From positions 14,189 through 78,188 of the forward strand of contig JBKHAN010000007.1 in assembly GCA_046542845.1 (NCBI GenBank): DNA of 64,000 nucleotides, in the 5' to 3' direction. The DNA is from SKKC01 sp046542845. GTDB taxonomy: Bacteria > Spirochaetota > Spirochaetia > DSM-27196 > SKKC01. The notes beneath the pieces were generated by a model. It ran no database searches and was not told the origin of the DNA. It saw nothing but the letters and a program-made list of their open reading frames with translations. This document shows, piece by piece, positions 17,653 through 27,005 of the stretch; the stretch's first letter is position 1, and each line of letters starts with the position of its first letter. The translations under genes and the position numbers were made by a program.

Positions 17653-18936
17653 ATGAACGGTAACCACCGCATAGAACGCTACGTCGCACGGGAAGTATTA
17701 TTCTCGTTCTTCGTAGCGTTTCTTTTTTTCTTTTTCATATTCTTTGTGAACCAGCTCCTTCTGCTCGCAGAGGACATTCTGGAAAAACAGGTTCCGGTTA
17801 TTGACGTGCTCATGCTTCTGGTGTACTCGCTGCCGAGCTGGATCGCACTCGCGGTCCCGTTCGGAAGCCTGCTTGGGTGCCTTATGGCTCTCGGACGCCT
17901 GGCCAACGATAACGAGGTTATTGCAATCCGAGCCGCCGGAATCAGCATGGCCAGAATTTTTCGACCGGTGCTCATGATCGGCGTTGGTCTCACCCTTGTA
18001 TCGTTTATTGTCAACGACTATTTTCTTCCAATCGGAAACCTGAATTTGGTACGACGTTACAGAGAGCTCGTTCTTTCGAATCCGGATCTCGAGTTTGAAC
18101 CCTTTGCAATCAGGGAGTTTCAGGACCTTGTGCTGGTCTCCGGTGATGTCCCGGACGGTACCATTGAACAGCTAATGATTATAGAAACCGGGCGGGGCGG
18201 CCGGGAGCGCATCATCTCTGCCGGCCGCGCAGAACTTCAGGAAGACGCTGCCGAGAGCGGGGTCATCTCGCTGAATATGTCAGACGTTTTTGTACACGAT
18301 CCAGTGGGTGGCAACGCGGAAGATTTCGACTTTTCACGATCAGAAACCATGAACTACAACATTCTGCTTCGGGATATCGCATTTTCGATACAGAATCCGA
18401 CCGCGAGAGAAATGAGCTCGGTGGATGTGCTTGAGATGGTGCGATCGCAGGAGGCAGACCTTGAACTCCGGCAGTCCGAACAGCAGATGATCGTTGATCG
18501 CACGCGCGCCGAGCTCCTGTTGCGGTATCAGATTCTGCAACAAGCGACAATCGAAGACGCTGCGGCACAGCAGATCGCAACCGGGGAGCTCGAATCCCTG
18601 TGGAACCGCTACGTCACGGAACGCGACCGAAGCGTCCATAGTCGGACACTTCAGGTCAATCGTATAGAGTTTCATAAAAAGTTTTCGATACCCGCTGCGT
18701 GCCTTGCATTCGTTATATTCGCGTTTCCCGTCGGTGTACGGGGACGGACCTCAACTCGTTCGGTCGGTTTCGGCCTTGGCCTTTTCGTATCGTTCCTGTA
18801 TTGGGGTGCGATTTTTGCAGGCCAGACTGTCGGTATACAGCAACCGCAGATTCCAGCCTTCCTGACCATGTGGGCTCCAAACGTTATTCTGGCTGTACTC
18901 GGCGCTCTCCTGTTCGCGCATGGACGACGAGCATGA
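17653..18936 (+). CDS. lptF: LptF/LptG family permease (YjgP/YjgQ), first copy
   Basis: LptF and LptG form the membrane part of the ABC exporter that extracts lipopolysaccharide or a comparable glycolipid from the inner membrane. The 427-residue protein has the family pattern: two helices near the N-terminus (around residues 14-34 and 50-75), a third around 100-122 ending in NDYFLPIGN, a large periplasmic beta-jellyroll part, and three helices at the C-terminus. It overlaps the next gene, also of this family, by four bases (ATGA). I label this copy lptF by position only. No clear Shine-Dalgarno sequence is seen; a small hairpin (AGGGT/ACCCT, 17626-17638) lies before the start. Confidence 0.85.
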   Translation: MNGNHRIERYVAREVLFSFFVAFLFFFFIFFVNQLLLLAEDILEKQVPVIDVLMLLVYSLPSWIALAVPFGSLLGCLMALGRLANDNEVIAIRAAGISMARIFRPVLMIGVGLTLVSFIVNDYFLPIGNLNLVRRYRELVLSNPDLEFEPFAIREFQDLVLVSGDVPDGTIEQLMIIETGRGGRERIISAGRAELQEDAAESGVISLNMSDVFVHDPVGGNAEDFDFSRSETMNYNILLRDIAFSIQNPTAREMSSVDVLEMVRSQEADLELRQSEQQMIVDRTRAELLLRYQILQQATIEDAAAQQIATGELESLWNRYVTERDRSVHSRTLQVNRIEFHKKFSIPAACLAFVIFAFPVGVRGRTSTRSVGFGLGLFVSFLYWGAIFAGQTVGIQQPQIPAFLTMWAPNVILAVLGALLFAHGRRA

Positions 18937-20012
18937 ACACCACCCTCGATCGACTGACCCTGCGGAGCTTCTTCCCGGTCTTTTTGATCTCACTGCTTTT
19001 TTTTGTGCTCATACTGCAACTTGTCGATCTGTTCGAGCACATCGTGACCTATCTGAATCGGGAGGTTGCAGCGAGGTCCGTCGCATGGTCGCAACTGCTT
19101 TTTCTACCGCGGACGCTGGTCTTTTCAGTCCCGCCGGCGCTGTTGTTCGCTATCAGCTACACGCTCGGTTCAATGTACTCGAATAACGAACTGATTGCAG
19201 TTTTCAGTGCAGGCCGCCCTTTGAGACGTTTCGTACTGCCTCTCATAGGCGTGTCAATCCTTGCCGGTATAAGCCTGTTCTTTTTTGAAAACACCGTTGC
19301 CATCCCCTCACAAAGTGCCCGAAACGAGCTGCAACGACAGCTTATTGGCGGGTCAGGCTTCTCTTCAACAAATACCACGATAAGCTGGAACGGAGGCAGA
19401 CTGGTATTTTTTACCGAGTACTATGCGCGCAGCAGCGACACCATGGACAGGGTCACGGTAGTCGAGCGGTCTCCGGAGGGCGAGCTCGTGCGCCGTATCA
19501 ACGCACGGAGCGCGCGATGGGAGGATTCGCGGTGGGTTTTCACGGATGCAATTGTATTCGAGCTTGATGAAACTCCCCGAGACGCCGTCGCAACTCGCCA
19601 CGAAGAGTATTCCAATGACGGCTACGACGTTCGGCCCGAAGTGTTTCGACGGGGAAGCGAAGACATACAGGACATGGGGCTCGCCGAAGCGCGAAATTTC
19701 ATACGTCAACGGCAGGATGCAGGGCTGCCTTCGCGAAAGGTGGAAACCGACTATCTGTCCCGCTATGCTTTTGCGATGACACCGGTTATCGTTGCGATTT
19801 TCGCCACCGCGGTCGGAAGCAGAGTCAAGAAAAGCGTACTCCTTTTGAGTCTTCTTTCGGCCCTCATTCTGTCAATCCTGTTTTACGTTTCGAGCATGGT
19901 GTTTGGCCTGTTCGCTCGCTTCGGCTACCTTTCGCCTTCGGCTGGGGCATTCGGTCCGGTATTGCTATTCCTGTTTTTATCCATACTATCATTATTTCGA
20001 GCACGCACATGA
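18933..20012 (+). CDS. lptG: LptF/LptG family permease (YjgP/YjgQ), second copy
   Basis: This 359-residue membrane protein has the same layout as its upstream neighbour: N-terminal helices (FLISLLFFVLILQLVDLF, then around residues 50-75 and 95-115), a periplasmic domain of roughly 150 residues, and C-terminal helices (around 270-350). The start ATG at 18933 overlaps the previous stop as ATGA, which is the reason for not using an earlier in-frame start. The pair would form the transmembrane heterodimer of the Lpt exporter. Whether this organism makes true lipopolysaccharide is not shown here; some spirochaetes keep these genes without it. It overlaps tgt by four bases. Confidence 0.83.
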   Translation: MNTTLDRLTLRSFFPVFLISLLFFVLILQLVDLFEHIVTYLNREVAARSVAWSQLLFLPRTLVFSVPPALLFAISYTLGSMYSNNELIAVFSAGRPLRRFVLPLIGVSILAGISLFFFENTVAIPSQSARNELQRQLIGGSGFSSTNTTISWNGGRLVFFTEYYARSSDTMDRVTVVERSPEGELVRRINARSARWEDSRWVFTDAIVFELDETPRDAVATRHEEYSNDGYDVRPEVFRRGSEDIQDMGLAEARNFIRQRQDAGLPSRKVETDYLSRYAFAMTPVIVAIFATAVGSRVKKSVLLLSLLSALILSILFYVSSMVFGLFARFGYLSPSAGAFGPVLLFLFLSILSLFRART

Positions 20013-21154
20013 CTTTTACCTCACAGCATTTACATCTTACCCATTACGATACTCACTCTTCGGCTCGTAGCGGGACGCTCTCGCTTCCGCACGGAGACGT
20101 GGCAACTCCCGCATTTATGCCGGTCGGCACCGCGGCGAGCGTCAAGGCGGCGGCCCATCGCGACGTTGAAGCGCTCGGTTTCAAGCTGATTCTGGGCAAC
20201 ACGTATCATCTTTTTCTCCGTCCTGGAATCGAGATTATACAATCCGCCGGCGGACTTCATTCCTTCAGTAACTGGCGGCACAATATTCTCACCGACTCGG
20301 GCGGCTACCAGGTATTCTCGCTTGCGCCGTTTCGCAAGATTCGCGACGAAGGGGTATACTTTCGCAGTCACATCGACGGCTCATATCACACCCTGACACC
20401 CGAACGCGTCGTACGGATTCAGGAAGCGCTCGGAAGCGATATACAGATGGTTCTCGACGTGTGTACGGGATACGACGTTTCCCGACGGGAGTCCGAGTCA
20501 GCGGTGAAAGTTACCAGCGACTGGGCGCGTCGCGCCTTCGAGGAATATCGCCAGTGCGGTCCAGCGTACCATGGACTGCTGTTCGGAATTGTTCAGGGAA
20601 ACTTCCATCATGATCTGAGACAGCAGAGTGCTCAGGAAATCACGTCAATTCCATTTCCGGGTTTCGCTATCGGAGGACTGTCGGTAGGGGAGCCGTTTCC
20701 GGTTTTTCAGGAGTTTCTATCATCAACCGCGGCTCTACTCCCCGTCGACAAGCCACGCTATGTTATGGGCATCGGTACGCCCGAATACATACTCGAGGCG
20801 GTGGAGCACGGAATCGATATGTTTGACTGCGTATTTCCGACGCGGATCGCGCGCAACGGCACTGTGTTTACCCGCGACGGGCGCATCGCGCTCCGAAACA
20901 GGCGTTTTCGGGACGACTTTGGATCGCTCGACCCGGATACCCCGTGCGCGTTGACCGACGGCTACTCTCGCTCGTACGTCCGGCATCTGCTTATGGCAGG
21001 TGAGATACTCGCGCCTATGATCGCCACGATACACAACCTGAATTTTCTCGCGGTCATGATGGAGGAGATACGTGAATCGATAGTGGCGGGCCGTTTTCTC
21101 GAATACAAGAAGGCGTTTCTGAGTCGTTACAGCCGGGACCCTGCAGATGCCTGA
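20009..21154 (+). CDS. tgt: tRNA-guanine transglycosylase (queuosine synthesis), zinc site degenerate
   Basis: Tgt exchanges guanine 34 of GUN-anticodon tRNAs (Tyr, His, Asn, Asp) for preQ1 on the way to queuosine. In 381 residues I see the DSGGYQVFSL motif (catalytic-region Asp96), the GGLSVGEP segment, and VMGIGTPEYILEAVEHGIDMFDCVFPTR with the second aspartate at 273. The family's C-terminal zinc site is normally C-x-C-x2-C plus a histidine. Here the matching positions are Thr311, Cys313 and Thr316; only the middle cysteine and His342 remain. The gene overlaps lptG by four bases and murJ by eight. A substrate tRNA-Tyr(GTA) is encoded at the other end of this window. Confidence 0.93.
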   Translation: MTFTSQHLHLTHYDTHSSARSGTLSLPHGDVATPAFMPVGTAASVKAAAHRDVEALGFKLILGNTYHLFLRPGIEIIQSAGGLHSFSNWRHNILTDSGGYQVFSLAPFRKIRDEGVYFRSHIDGSYHTLTPERVVRIQEALGSDIQMVLDVCTGYDVSRRESESAVKVTSDWARRAFEEYRQCGPAYHGLLFGIVQGNFHHDLRQQSAQEITSIPFPGFAIGGLSVGEPFPVFQEFLSSTAALLPVDKPRYVMGIGTPEYILEAVEHGIDMFDCVFPTRIARNGTVFTRDGRIALRNRRFRDDFGSLDPDTPCALTDGYSRSYVRHLLMAGEILAPMIATIHNLNFLAVMMEEIRESIVAGRFLEYKKAFLSRYSRDPADA

Positions 21155-22745
21155 CAATCTGCCTCCCCACGAACCTCACGGCCACGGGATCGAGAGCATG
21201 AATCGCAGTGCACGGAGCGCTCTGCTGGTCATGCTCACCACCTTTGCATCCCGTATCCTCGGGTTCATAAAAATGGCCGTCATAGGGAGTATCTTCGGCG
21301 CAGGGGCCCGGGCGGATGTGCTCCATCTTGTGTTCGTGATTCCGAACAATCTCCGAAAACTCCTCGCTGAAGGAGCACTGTCTTCGGCGTTTATACCTGT
21401 GGTGTCGGAAAGGATCGTAAATGATCCCGGCGGTCGAAGCGCTCCCGATCTGGTGCGGCGACTGTTGACCTTTCAAGCCATGATTCTCGTCCCCGTTATC
21501 GGTCTCTCGATTCTCTTCGCCCCCGGACTCATACGAATTCTTCTCGATTTCCAGGATCCCCGACAGCTCGAACTCGCGACCGAGCTCTTTCGCTACATTA
21601 TTCCCTATCTGTTTCTGATAAGTATTTCAGCCGTCCTCGTCGGCACGCTGAACAGTCACAACAGGTTTTTTATTCCGGCCGTTGCACCTCTTGCATTCAG
21701 TGTGTCAGTCATCGCCGGAATCGCACTCTTTGCCGACACGCTTGATGTTTTTTCGATGGCGGTCGGTGTGACAGTCGGAGGAACGTTACAGCTCCTGCTG
21801 CTCGTTCCGCAGTTTTACAGGCTCGGGTACCGATTCCGCTTGCTGTCGCCGGGTAACGACCCGCATATGAAGCGCATCCTCACTCAGTGGCTGCCGGTAC
21901 TCGCGACGGCCGGTGTATACAGTGTCAACCAGCAGATCGCGATGCGTTTCGCCTCCGGTCTCGACCCGGGAAGCGGTTCCGCCATGCAGAATGCACTCGT
22001 ATTCTGGCAGCTTCCGTTCGGGCTGTTTTCAGCGTCGATTACGACGGTACTCTTCCCCCGTATGAGTCGTCAGATTGCATCTGACGACCGCGAGGGGGTC
22101 AGAGACACGCTTGAAACGGGCCTCAGGTACCTGGTTGGCCTTCTCGTCCCGTCGGCGGTTTTTCTGGGACTGTTCGGAACCGAGACGATTGCTTCGGCAC
22201 TGCAGAGCGGAGCCTTTACCCGCGCGAACAGTCTTCTCGCCGGTGATGTCCTTGGCGCGTACTCGCTCGGGCTGTTCAGCGTCGGTGCCTATACCTTCGT
22301 ACAGCGATTCTTCTACGCCCGTGGCGATTTCCGCACGCCCCTGTACACATCGGCGTTGGTTCTCCTGATCGACGTCGTGCTCAGTCTATGGCTCAAGGAG
22401 ACTCCGTTACGGGTTCGTGGGCTCGCTGTCGCACATTCCATCGCTTTTACTGCAGGCTTGAGTATTCTTCTGCTTCGTGTCAGACAGGCGTCGGGACAGT
22501 TGAACATGAAAGCCTTCGGCTCGACGGTCATCAAAACGCTCGTCGCTTCCGCGGCTCTGGCTCTGTACCTAATCGGCATGCGACTGCTTCTACCGACGAT
22601 ATTTATCGGTGGAAGAAGCCTGACAAGCATTCTGTCGGTCACGCTCGTCGCTGCAGGCGGAGCAGTCGTGACTCTTGCATTGATGTGGATCATGAACGTT
22701 GAAGTTGTAACGGTCTTTCTGAAGAACAGGATTTACCGTCGTTAG
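21147..22745 (+). CDS. murJ: Lipid II flippase MurJ (MviN family)
   Basis: MurJ moves the peptidoglycan precursor lipid II across the inner membrane. The 532-residue protein has about 14 predicted membrane helices and the family signature near the N-terminus (RILGFIKMAVIGSIFGAG... ADVLHLVFVIPNNLRKLLAEGALSSAFIPV). The ATG at 21147 overlaps tgt; the ATG at 21198, which gives the usual short N-terminus before SALLVML, is an alternative start. It is the fourth gene of the lptF-lptG-tgt-murJ run and is consistent with the envelope theme of that operon. Confidence 0.92.
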   Translation: MPDNLPPHEPHGHGIESMNRSARSALLVMLTTFASRILGFIKMAVIGSIFGAGARADVLHLVFVIPNNLRKLLAEGALSSAFIPVVSERIVNDPGGRSAPDLVRRLLTFQAMILVPVIGLSILFAPGLIRILLDFQDPRQLELATELFRYIIPYLFLISISAVLVGTLNSHNRFFIPAVAPLAFSVSVIAGIALFADTLDVFSMAVGVTVGGTLQLLLLVPQFYRLGYRFRLLSPGNDPHMKRILTQWLPVLATAGVYSVNQQIAMRFASGLDPGSGSAMQNALVFWQLPFGLFSASITTVLFPRMSRQIASDDREGVRDTLETGLRYLVGLLVPSAVFLGLFGTETIASALQSGAFTRANSLLAGDVLGAYSLGLFSVGAYTFVQRFFYARGDFRTPLYTSALVLLIDVVLSLWLKETPLRVRGLAVAHSIAFTAGLSILLLRVRQASGQLNMKAFGSTVIKTLVASAALALYLIGMRLLLPTIFIGGRSLTSILSVTLVAAGGAVVTLALMWIMNVEVVTVFLKNRIYRR

Positions 22746-22790
22746 GACAGGGCTGTACGGGCACCCCCGGTATACCGATATATTCACCAT

Positions 22791-24221
22791 ATGAACGTCA
22801 GAAATAAACTCGCGTATGCGCTTGTATCCATGTTCCTCGTAGTGAACGCGAGCGCTCAGACAACGGACGATGCAGCAGACGAAGCGGACGAAGCCGCGGA
22901 AGTGTTCGAAGCCGAAGTCGAGACCTATAGCGAAGCCGACCGGGAAACGCGACGGGAACAGGAAGAAGAATGGCGGGAGACGCTGCGCTTCGGGATAGAT
23001 ACGCAGGTAGCGGAGCTCATTTCGACGCTCACCGAACAGCGCGTGGAAGCGCTCGCCGACGATATCGTTGAGCTTCTCTCAGAGGATCGCTCTTCAGCGG
23101 TAATCGAGCGCGCGATCGGGTACTTTCAGGAAATCGAGGACCCGCGAGGTGAGTCCGCAGCTCGCGAAGTGGTCAGCGAGTTCGATACGCGTACCGAAAC
23201 GACGGTCCTCGAAGCCATACGGTATATAAGCAACACGCTAACCGAATCCGACGACGACACGCGAGAGGTTCTGCGCACTGCCGTCGAGTTTGCGTCCGAG
23301 CGTGTAGCGGCCGAGGCCGCCCTTGCGCTGGGGCGAATCGGCGACACTGATTCGATTCCAGTGCTGCAAGAGATATTCGAGCGCCGAAGCAGCGTCGCCA
23401 TACAGGGCAACATAATGCTCGCGTTTGGAGAACTGGGTCCCGCAGCCGACGGTGCGGTCGAGTGGCTTATTGCCCTTGCGGAATCCGAATCGCAGTCCAA
23501 CACCGTTCGGTACTACGCGGTGGACGCGCTTGGGCGGATCGGAAGTCCCGAAGCGGTGTCACCGGTGCGGGCGCTGCTTTCGTCGGACGACGCGCTTATG
23601 CGTGCGTACGCCCTGTCGGCGCTGCTCGCCCTCGAGGCGGATGATCTCGATACGGCACTGTTGTCTGCGATACGCGACGATAACTGGCGGGTGCGGCAGC
23701 TCGCCGTCGAAGGTATGGGAGCGTCCGGTAACAGGGAACACGTCAACGCGGTCTCTTTTGTCTCGCGACGCGACCCCGATCATCGGGTCCGTCGCAGCGC
23801 GCTGCAAAGCCTCGCCGACCTTGATACCGGGGAAGGGTGGGACGTGATACGGTCGCTGATGCTGTCTCGTTCTGCGCCGCACGAATCGCGAACTTTCGCG
23901 GTCGAATTGATCGCAGAACAACCCGGCGCACCGACGATCGAAGCATTGGTGGAACTATACGAACAGGAAGAAGGCAACCGGGACCGTCGACTGCTGCAGC
24001 AGCTCGCGAGGAGCGCCTCCACCATGGAAAGCCGCGAACTGGAACCTCTGTACGAACTCCTTCTGTCCCACGAGGATGTGGCGATACAGACCTACGCGGT
24101 GCGAGGCATAGCCTTAAACCGCATGGGTTCTTTCAGAGAACAGCTTGAGCGCTACTCCGAGCGCGAAGGAGGGCCCGTGTCGCTGCGGCGTGCAGTCGAC
24201 GAGGCCCTCGACAACATGTGA
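22791..24221 (+). CDS. Secreted HEAT-repeat protein of unknown function
   Basis: The 476-residue protein has a signal peptide (MNVRNKLAYALVSMFLVVNASAQ), an acidic low-complexity stretch of about 45 residues, and then repeated helical pairs of about 31 residues up to the C-terminus. Repeats with patterns such as AAEAALALGRIGDTDSIPVL, RYYAVDALGRIGSPEAVSPV and WRVRQLAVEGMGASG are typical HEAT/PBS-lyase type repeats, which form curved scaffolds for protein binding. It follows murJ by 45 bases and probably belongs to that operon. It converges on greA with 30 bases between the stops and no obvious terminator. A periplasmic adaptor role is inference. Confidence 0.75.
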   Translation: MNVRNKLAYALVSMFLVVNASAQTTDDAADEADEAAEVFEAEVETYSEADRETRREQEEEWRETLRFGIDTQVAELISTLTEQRVEALADDIVELLSEDRSSAVIERAIGYFQEIEDPRGESAAREVVSEFDTRTETTVLEAIRYISNTLTESDDDTREVLRTAVEFASERVAAEAALALGRIGDTDSIPVLQEIFERRSSVAIQGNIMLAFGELGPAADGAVEWLIALAESESQSNTVRYYAVDALGRIGSPEAVSPVRALLSSDDALMRAYALSALLALEADDLDTALLSAIRDDNWRVRQLAVEGMGASGNREHVNAVSFVSRRDPDHRVRRSALQSLADLDTGEGWDVIRSLMLSRSAPHESRTFAVELIAEQPGAPTIEALVELYEQEEGNRDRRLLQQLARSASTMESRELEPLYELLLSHEDVAIQTYAVRGIALNRMGSFREQLERYSEREGGPVSLRRAVDEALDNM

Positions 24222-24251
24222 GTTTTGCGTATCCGTGTGAGACCCGCCCGG

Positions 24252-26951
24252 TCAGCTCTTGAGCACCGGTTCTATGGCTTTCACTTCGTACTTGTACTGG
24301 TGATCTCCGACAGAAAAATCAAGCACGTCGCCGACCCTGTGATCGTACAGCGCCTTGCCGAGGGGTGACTGATAGTTAATAACCCCATGCTCCGGGTCCG
24401 ACTCCCACGGGCCGAGTATCGTAAAGGAAACGGTCTCGTTCTTTCTGATATCGAACAGTTCAGCCTTCGTTCCGAAAGAAATCACTTCGGTGTCTACGTC
24501 CTGCGGACGCACGATTGAGACCCGCTGAAGATCGTCGGTCAGGCGGGCAGCATCGTTGTTCAATTGCTCCTGACGCTCTTTCGCTGCCTTATACTCGGCG
24601 TTTTCCTTCAGGTCACCGTATTCCCGCGCCGCAGCAATCTCCTGTGAGTTCTTTGGAACCTCGACGGAGTGAATGAGTTCAAGCTCCTTCTGCTTCGCTT
24701 CATAGCTCGACGCGATGGTCATGAAGCCACCCCGGCGCACCGTTTCGGGTCCCTGATCACCGTAAAAACGGAAATCCGGGAAACGTTTGATTACAATATT
24801 CTTAAGATCCAGGCCAATGGTCGGGTCAAGTCCGGCAACGTCTTCAACGAGCGTGTAGATGCGTTGTATGGACTCTTCGTCCACCGTCTCAAGCGCATCA
24901 GCAAGCCTTCGTTCCTTGAACAGGAAGGTCTGCACCTGCCGGTTGATACGCCGGTTCTCCGTGACGTCCCGTCGATTCTCAATGTCCCGGAAGGTGAGGT
25001 CCAGGATGTGCACCAGGTTAATAAGCATTTTTTCGTAACTGAGACCAATCGCCTCGTACCAGGGGATCTCTTCGCTGTGGCGAGCGAGCCATACAAAGGC
25101 TTCGCGATAATCCCGGTAACCGTCGGCAATCTGTCGGTAGATCTTATGCAACGCGTCGGTCTTGCCGGCTGCTTCAAGATCGTCGAGTAATTCCTTGCTG
25201 AGATAGTGCGGAAATACATGGACAAATATTGTGTCCCACTCGGAATGATGCTTTCGAAGCTGTCGCAGAAACGACTTGCGAATGTCGGCGTTCGCGATGT
25301 TTCGAAAGATCTCTTCGATGTTCGACGCGTGTTCAAGATAGTCTTCGAACGCAAGATTCACGCCCGGATTCAAATACGGATGCTCGGAAATCACGCGCTG
25401 CAGCACCAGGACACTTCCGAAGGTATACTCATTGACCTCGGAGACAGACCGGAGATATCCGGTAAAATAATCGACCATCTCGCGAACGAATTCTGTATCA
25501 CTCGCCTCAACATCTCCACGTTCGACGTAGCGAAGGAACTCGAACAGGGTTTTCGCGCGGTCGAAGAAGCTCTTTTCGGCTTTGAAGCGGTTATACATTT
25601 TTTCTTCAAGGGTGATGGGCTGCTCGCGAACCGAATAGCTGTCCACCTTGTCCGGGACGTTCCAGAAGCGCTCATCCGTCTTCAGAATCTCCCGCGCGCG
25701 CGTGCTCCAGCTCGACCACTCACCCTGGGTGAGGATAGATGGGACGAGCTCGGCTTTGATCGCTTTCATATCCGCAGAGTTGTTCATACTGCGTATTATG
25801 ATCTCAAGCGCCCAGTCCGGATTCTTCTTTACTTCCTTCCGCAAGCGGTCTTTCTTTCGTGTTGTCTTGAGTACCCAGATATGGTCCTTCGGAAGTACGG
25901 TGAGCGCACTCACCGCCATCTTCAGGGACATCGTATGATTTCTTCGTTTTACAAAGTCGATGGTGATCTCGTCGTCGTCTATACCCCGGATCAGACCGAC
26001 ACCCCAGCTTCTGTGAAACACGAAATTCCCGGCGTCAAAAGCGATGTGCTTCTCGAAATCGGCTATAGCATCGTGAACATTGCGCCAGCCCTGATTCAGA
26101 TTGCTGAGTTTTATGTATTCGTCGAGGTGGCTGTGGTGCGAATAAAGCTCACGATAGCACTCGGTGATCTCTTTCCGGGCCCAGGGATTCTTCGCATCGT
26201 ACGTGAGGACACGTTTCAGGATTGTGATCGCGGTCTGATAATCTTCTTCCTGCCGAAAATGCGGGTACAGATCCTCAAGAAGCTGAATCGCGCGCTCTTC
26301 GCTCAGGGCACGAGAGATTTTTCGCTCGGCGTGGAAGAAGAACTCGGTCTCACCCAGGGAATCTTTAATGAGCTTGTGCCAGATTTCCTTGATGTTGGAG
26401 AACGACTTCTTTGCGATGTACCGGTGCAGCGCTTTCTTGTAGTAACCAAGCGCTTCTTCAGGGAGACCCTTCTTTTCCTTGTATTCGGCGAGCTGTTTAA
26501 CAATATCTGCTTCGTCAAAATCGATGCGTATCAGGCGCTCCCAGGTCGCGTACATCTCGTCGACCATATTGTCGTTGTTGTAGCTGTCTGCCAGCGTCCT
26601 CAGGGCGAACTTGTTTTCGCCATGGTCGAGTATGCGTTCACAGAGGTACCTGACAATTGCCCACTTGTGATTGTCGATAAAAATTTCGATCAATGAGACC
26701 AGATTCGCATCGTCGACATTCTGGCGTCGGATCTTGATCCTGCCCGATATGTACAGCGCGATAATGCTGTTTTTGGTGTGGTGCAGGTGCTCGTTGCACA
26801 GTTCGAGCACCTCGTCTGCCTGTTCCTTGTCCTGTATTTGTTCAATGAGCTTATCCAGTTCGCTGAAATTTGCTACCGTGTAGTTATTCAGGGTTGCTCG
26901 GGTCCATTTTTCTTCGTTCAGTAGCTCAGTAATTCGCTCAGTCAGCTGCAT
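24252..26951 (-). CDS. greA: Transcription elongation factor GreA with a long N-terminal helical-repeat extension
   Basis: GreA makes RNA polymerase cleave backtracked transcripts. The last roughly 160 of 899 residues are a complete GreA, including the coiled-coil tip AAREYGDLKENAEYKAAKE that keeps the acidic residues needed for cleavage, and the C-terminal FKBP-like domain. The first roughly 740 residues are alpha-helical with TPR-like repeats in the first 250 and no family I can name; this giant form is known from other spirochaetes. The ATG at 26951 is chosen over upstream in-frame ATGs because AGGAG at 26960-26964 stands eight bases before it. It is co-directional with a TPR gene 54 bases upstream. 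Confidence 0.9.
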   Translation of the reverse strand: MQLTERITELLNEEKWTRATLNNYTVANFSELDKLIEQIQDKEQADEVLELCNEHLHHTKNSIIALYISGRIKIRRQNVDDANLVSLIEIFIDNHKWAIVRYLCERILDHGENKFALRTLADSYNNDNMVDEMYATWERLIRIDFDEADIVKQLAEYKEKKGLPEEALGYYKKALHRYIAKKSFSNIKEIWHKLIKDSLGETEFFFHAERKISRALSEERAIQLLEDLYPHFRQEEDYQTAITILKRVLTYDAKNPWARKEITECYRELYSHHSHLDEYIKLSNLNQGWRNVHDAIADFEKHIAFDAGNFVFHRSWGVGLIRGIDDDEITIDFVKRRNHTMSLKMAVSALTVLPKDHIWVLKTTRKKDRLRKEVKKNPDWALEIIIRSMNNSADMKAIKAELVPSILTQGEWSSWSTRAREILKTDERFWNVPDKVDSYSVREQPITLEEKMYNRFKAEKSFFDRAKTLFEFLRYVERGDVEASDTEFVREMVDYFTGYLRSVSEVNEYTFGSVLVLQRVISEHPYLNPGVNLAFEDYLEHASNIEEIFRNIANADIRKSFLRQLRKHHSEWDTIFVHVFPHYLSKELLDDLEAAGKTDALHKIYRQIADGYRDYREAFVWLARHSEEIPWYEAIGLSYEKMLINLVHILDLTFRDIENRRDVTENRRINRQVQTFLFKERRLADALETVDEESIQRIYTLVEDVAGLDPTIGLDLKNIVIKRFPDFRFYGDQGPETVRRGGFMTIASSYEAKQKELELIHSVEVPKNSQEIAAAREYGDLKENAEYKAAKERQEQLNNDAARLTDDLQRVSIVRPQDVDTEVISFGTKAELFDIRKNETVSFTILGPWESDPEHGVINYQSPLGKALYDHRVGDVLDFSVGDHQYKYEVKAIEPVLKS

Positions 26952-27005
26952 GCCAGTTTCTCCTGCTTTCATCGCCATCATTGCTTCCATTGTCCACATT
27001 TATTA

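Noticed and set aside
25206..26696. 496-codon open frame opposite greA
   Set aside because: It is the reverse complement of the clear GreA coding frame and has no family pattern; such antisense frames arise from codon bias.
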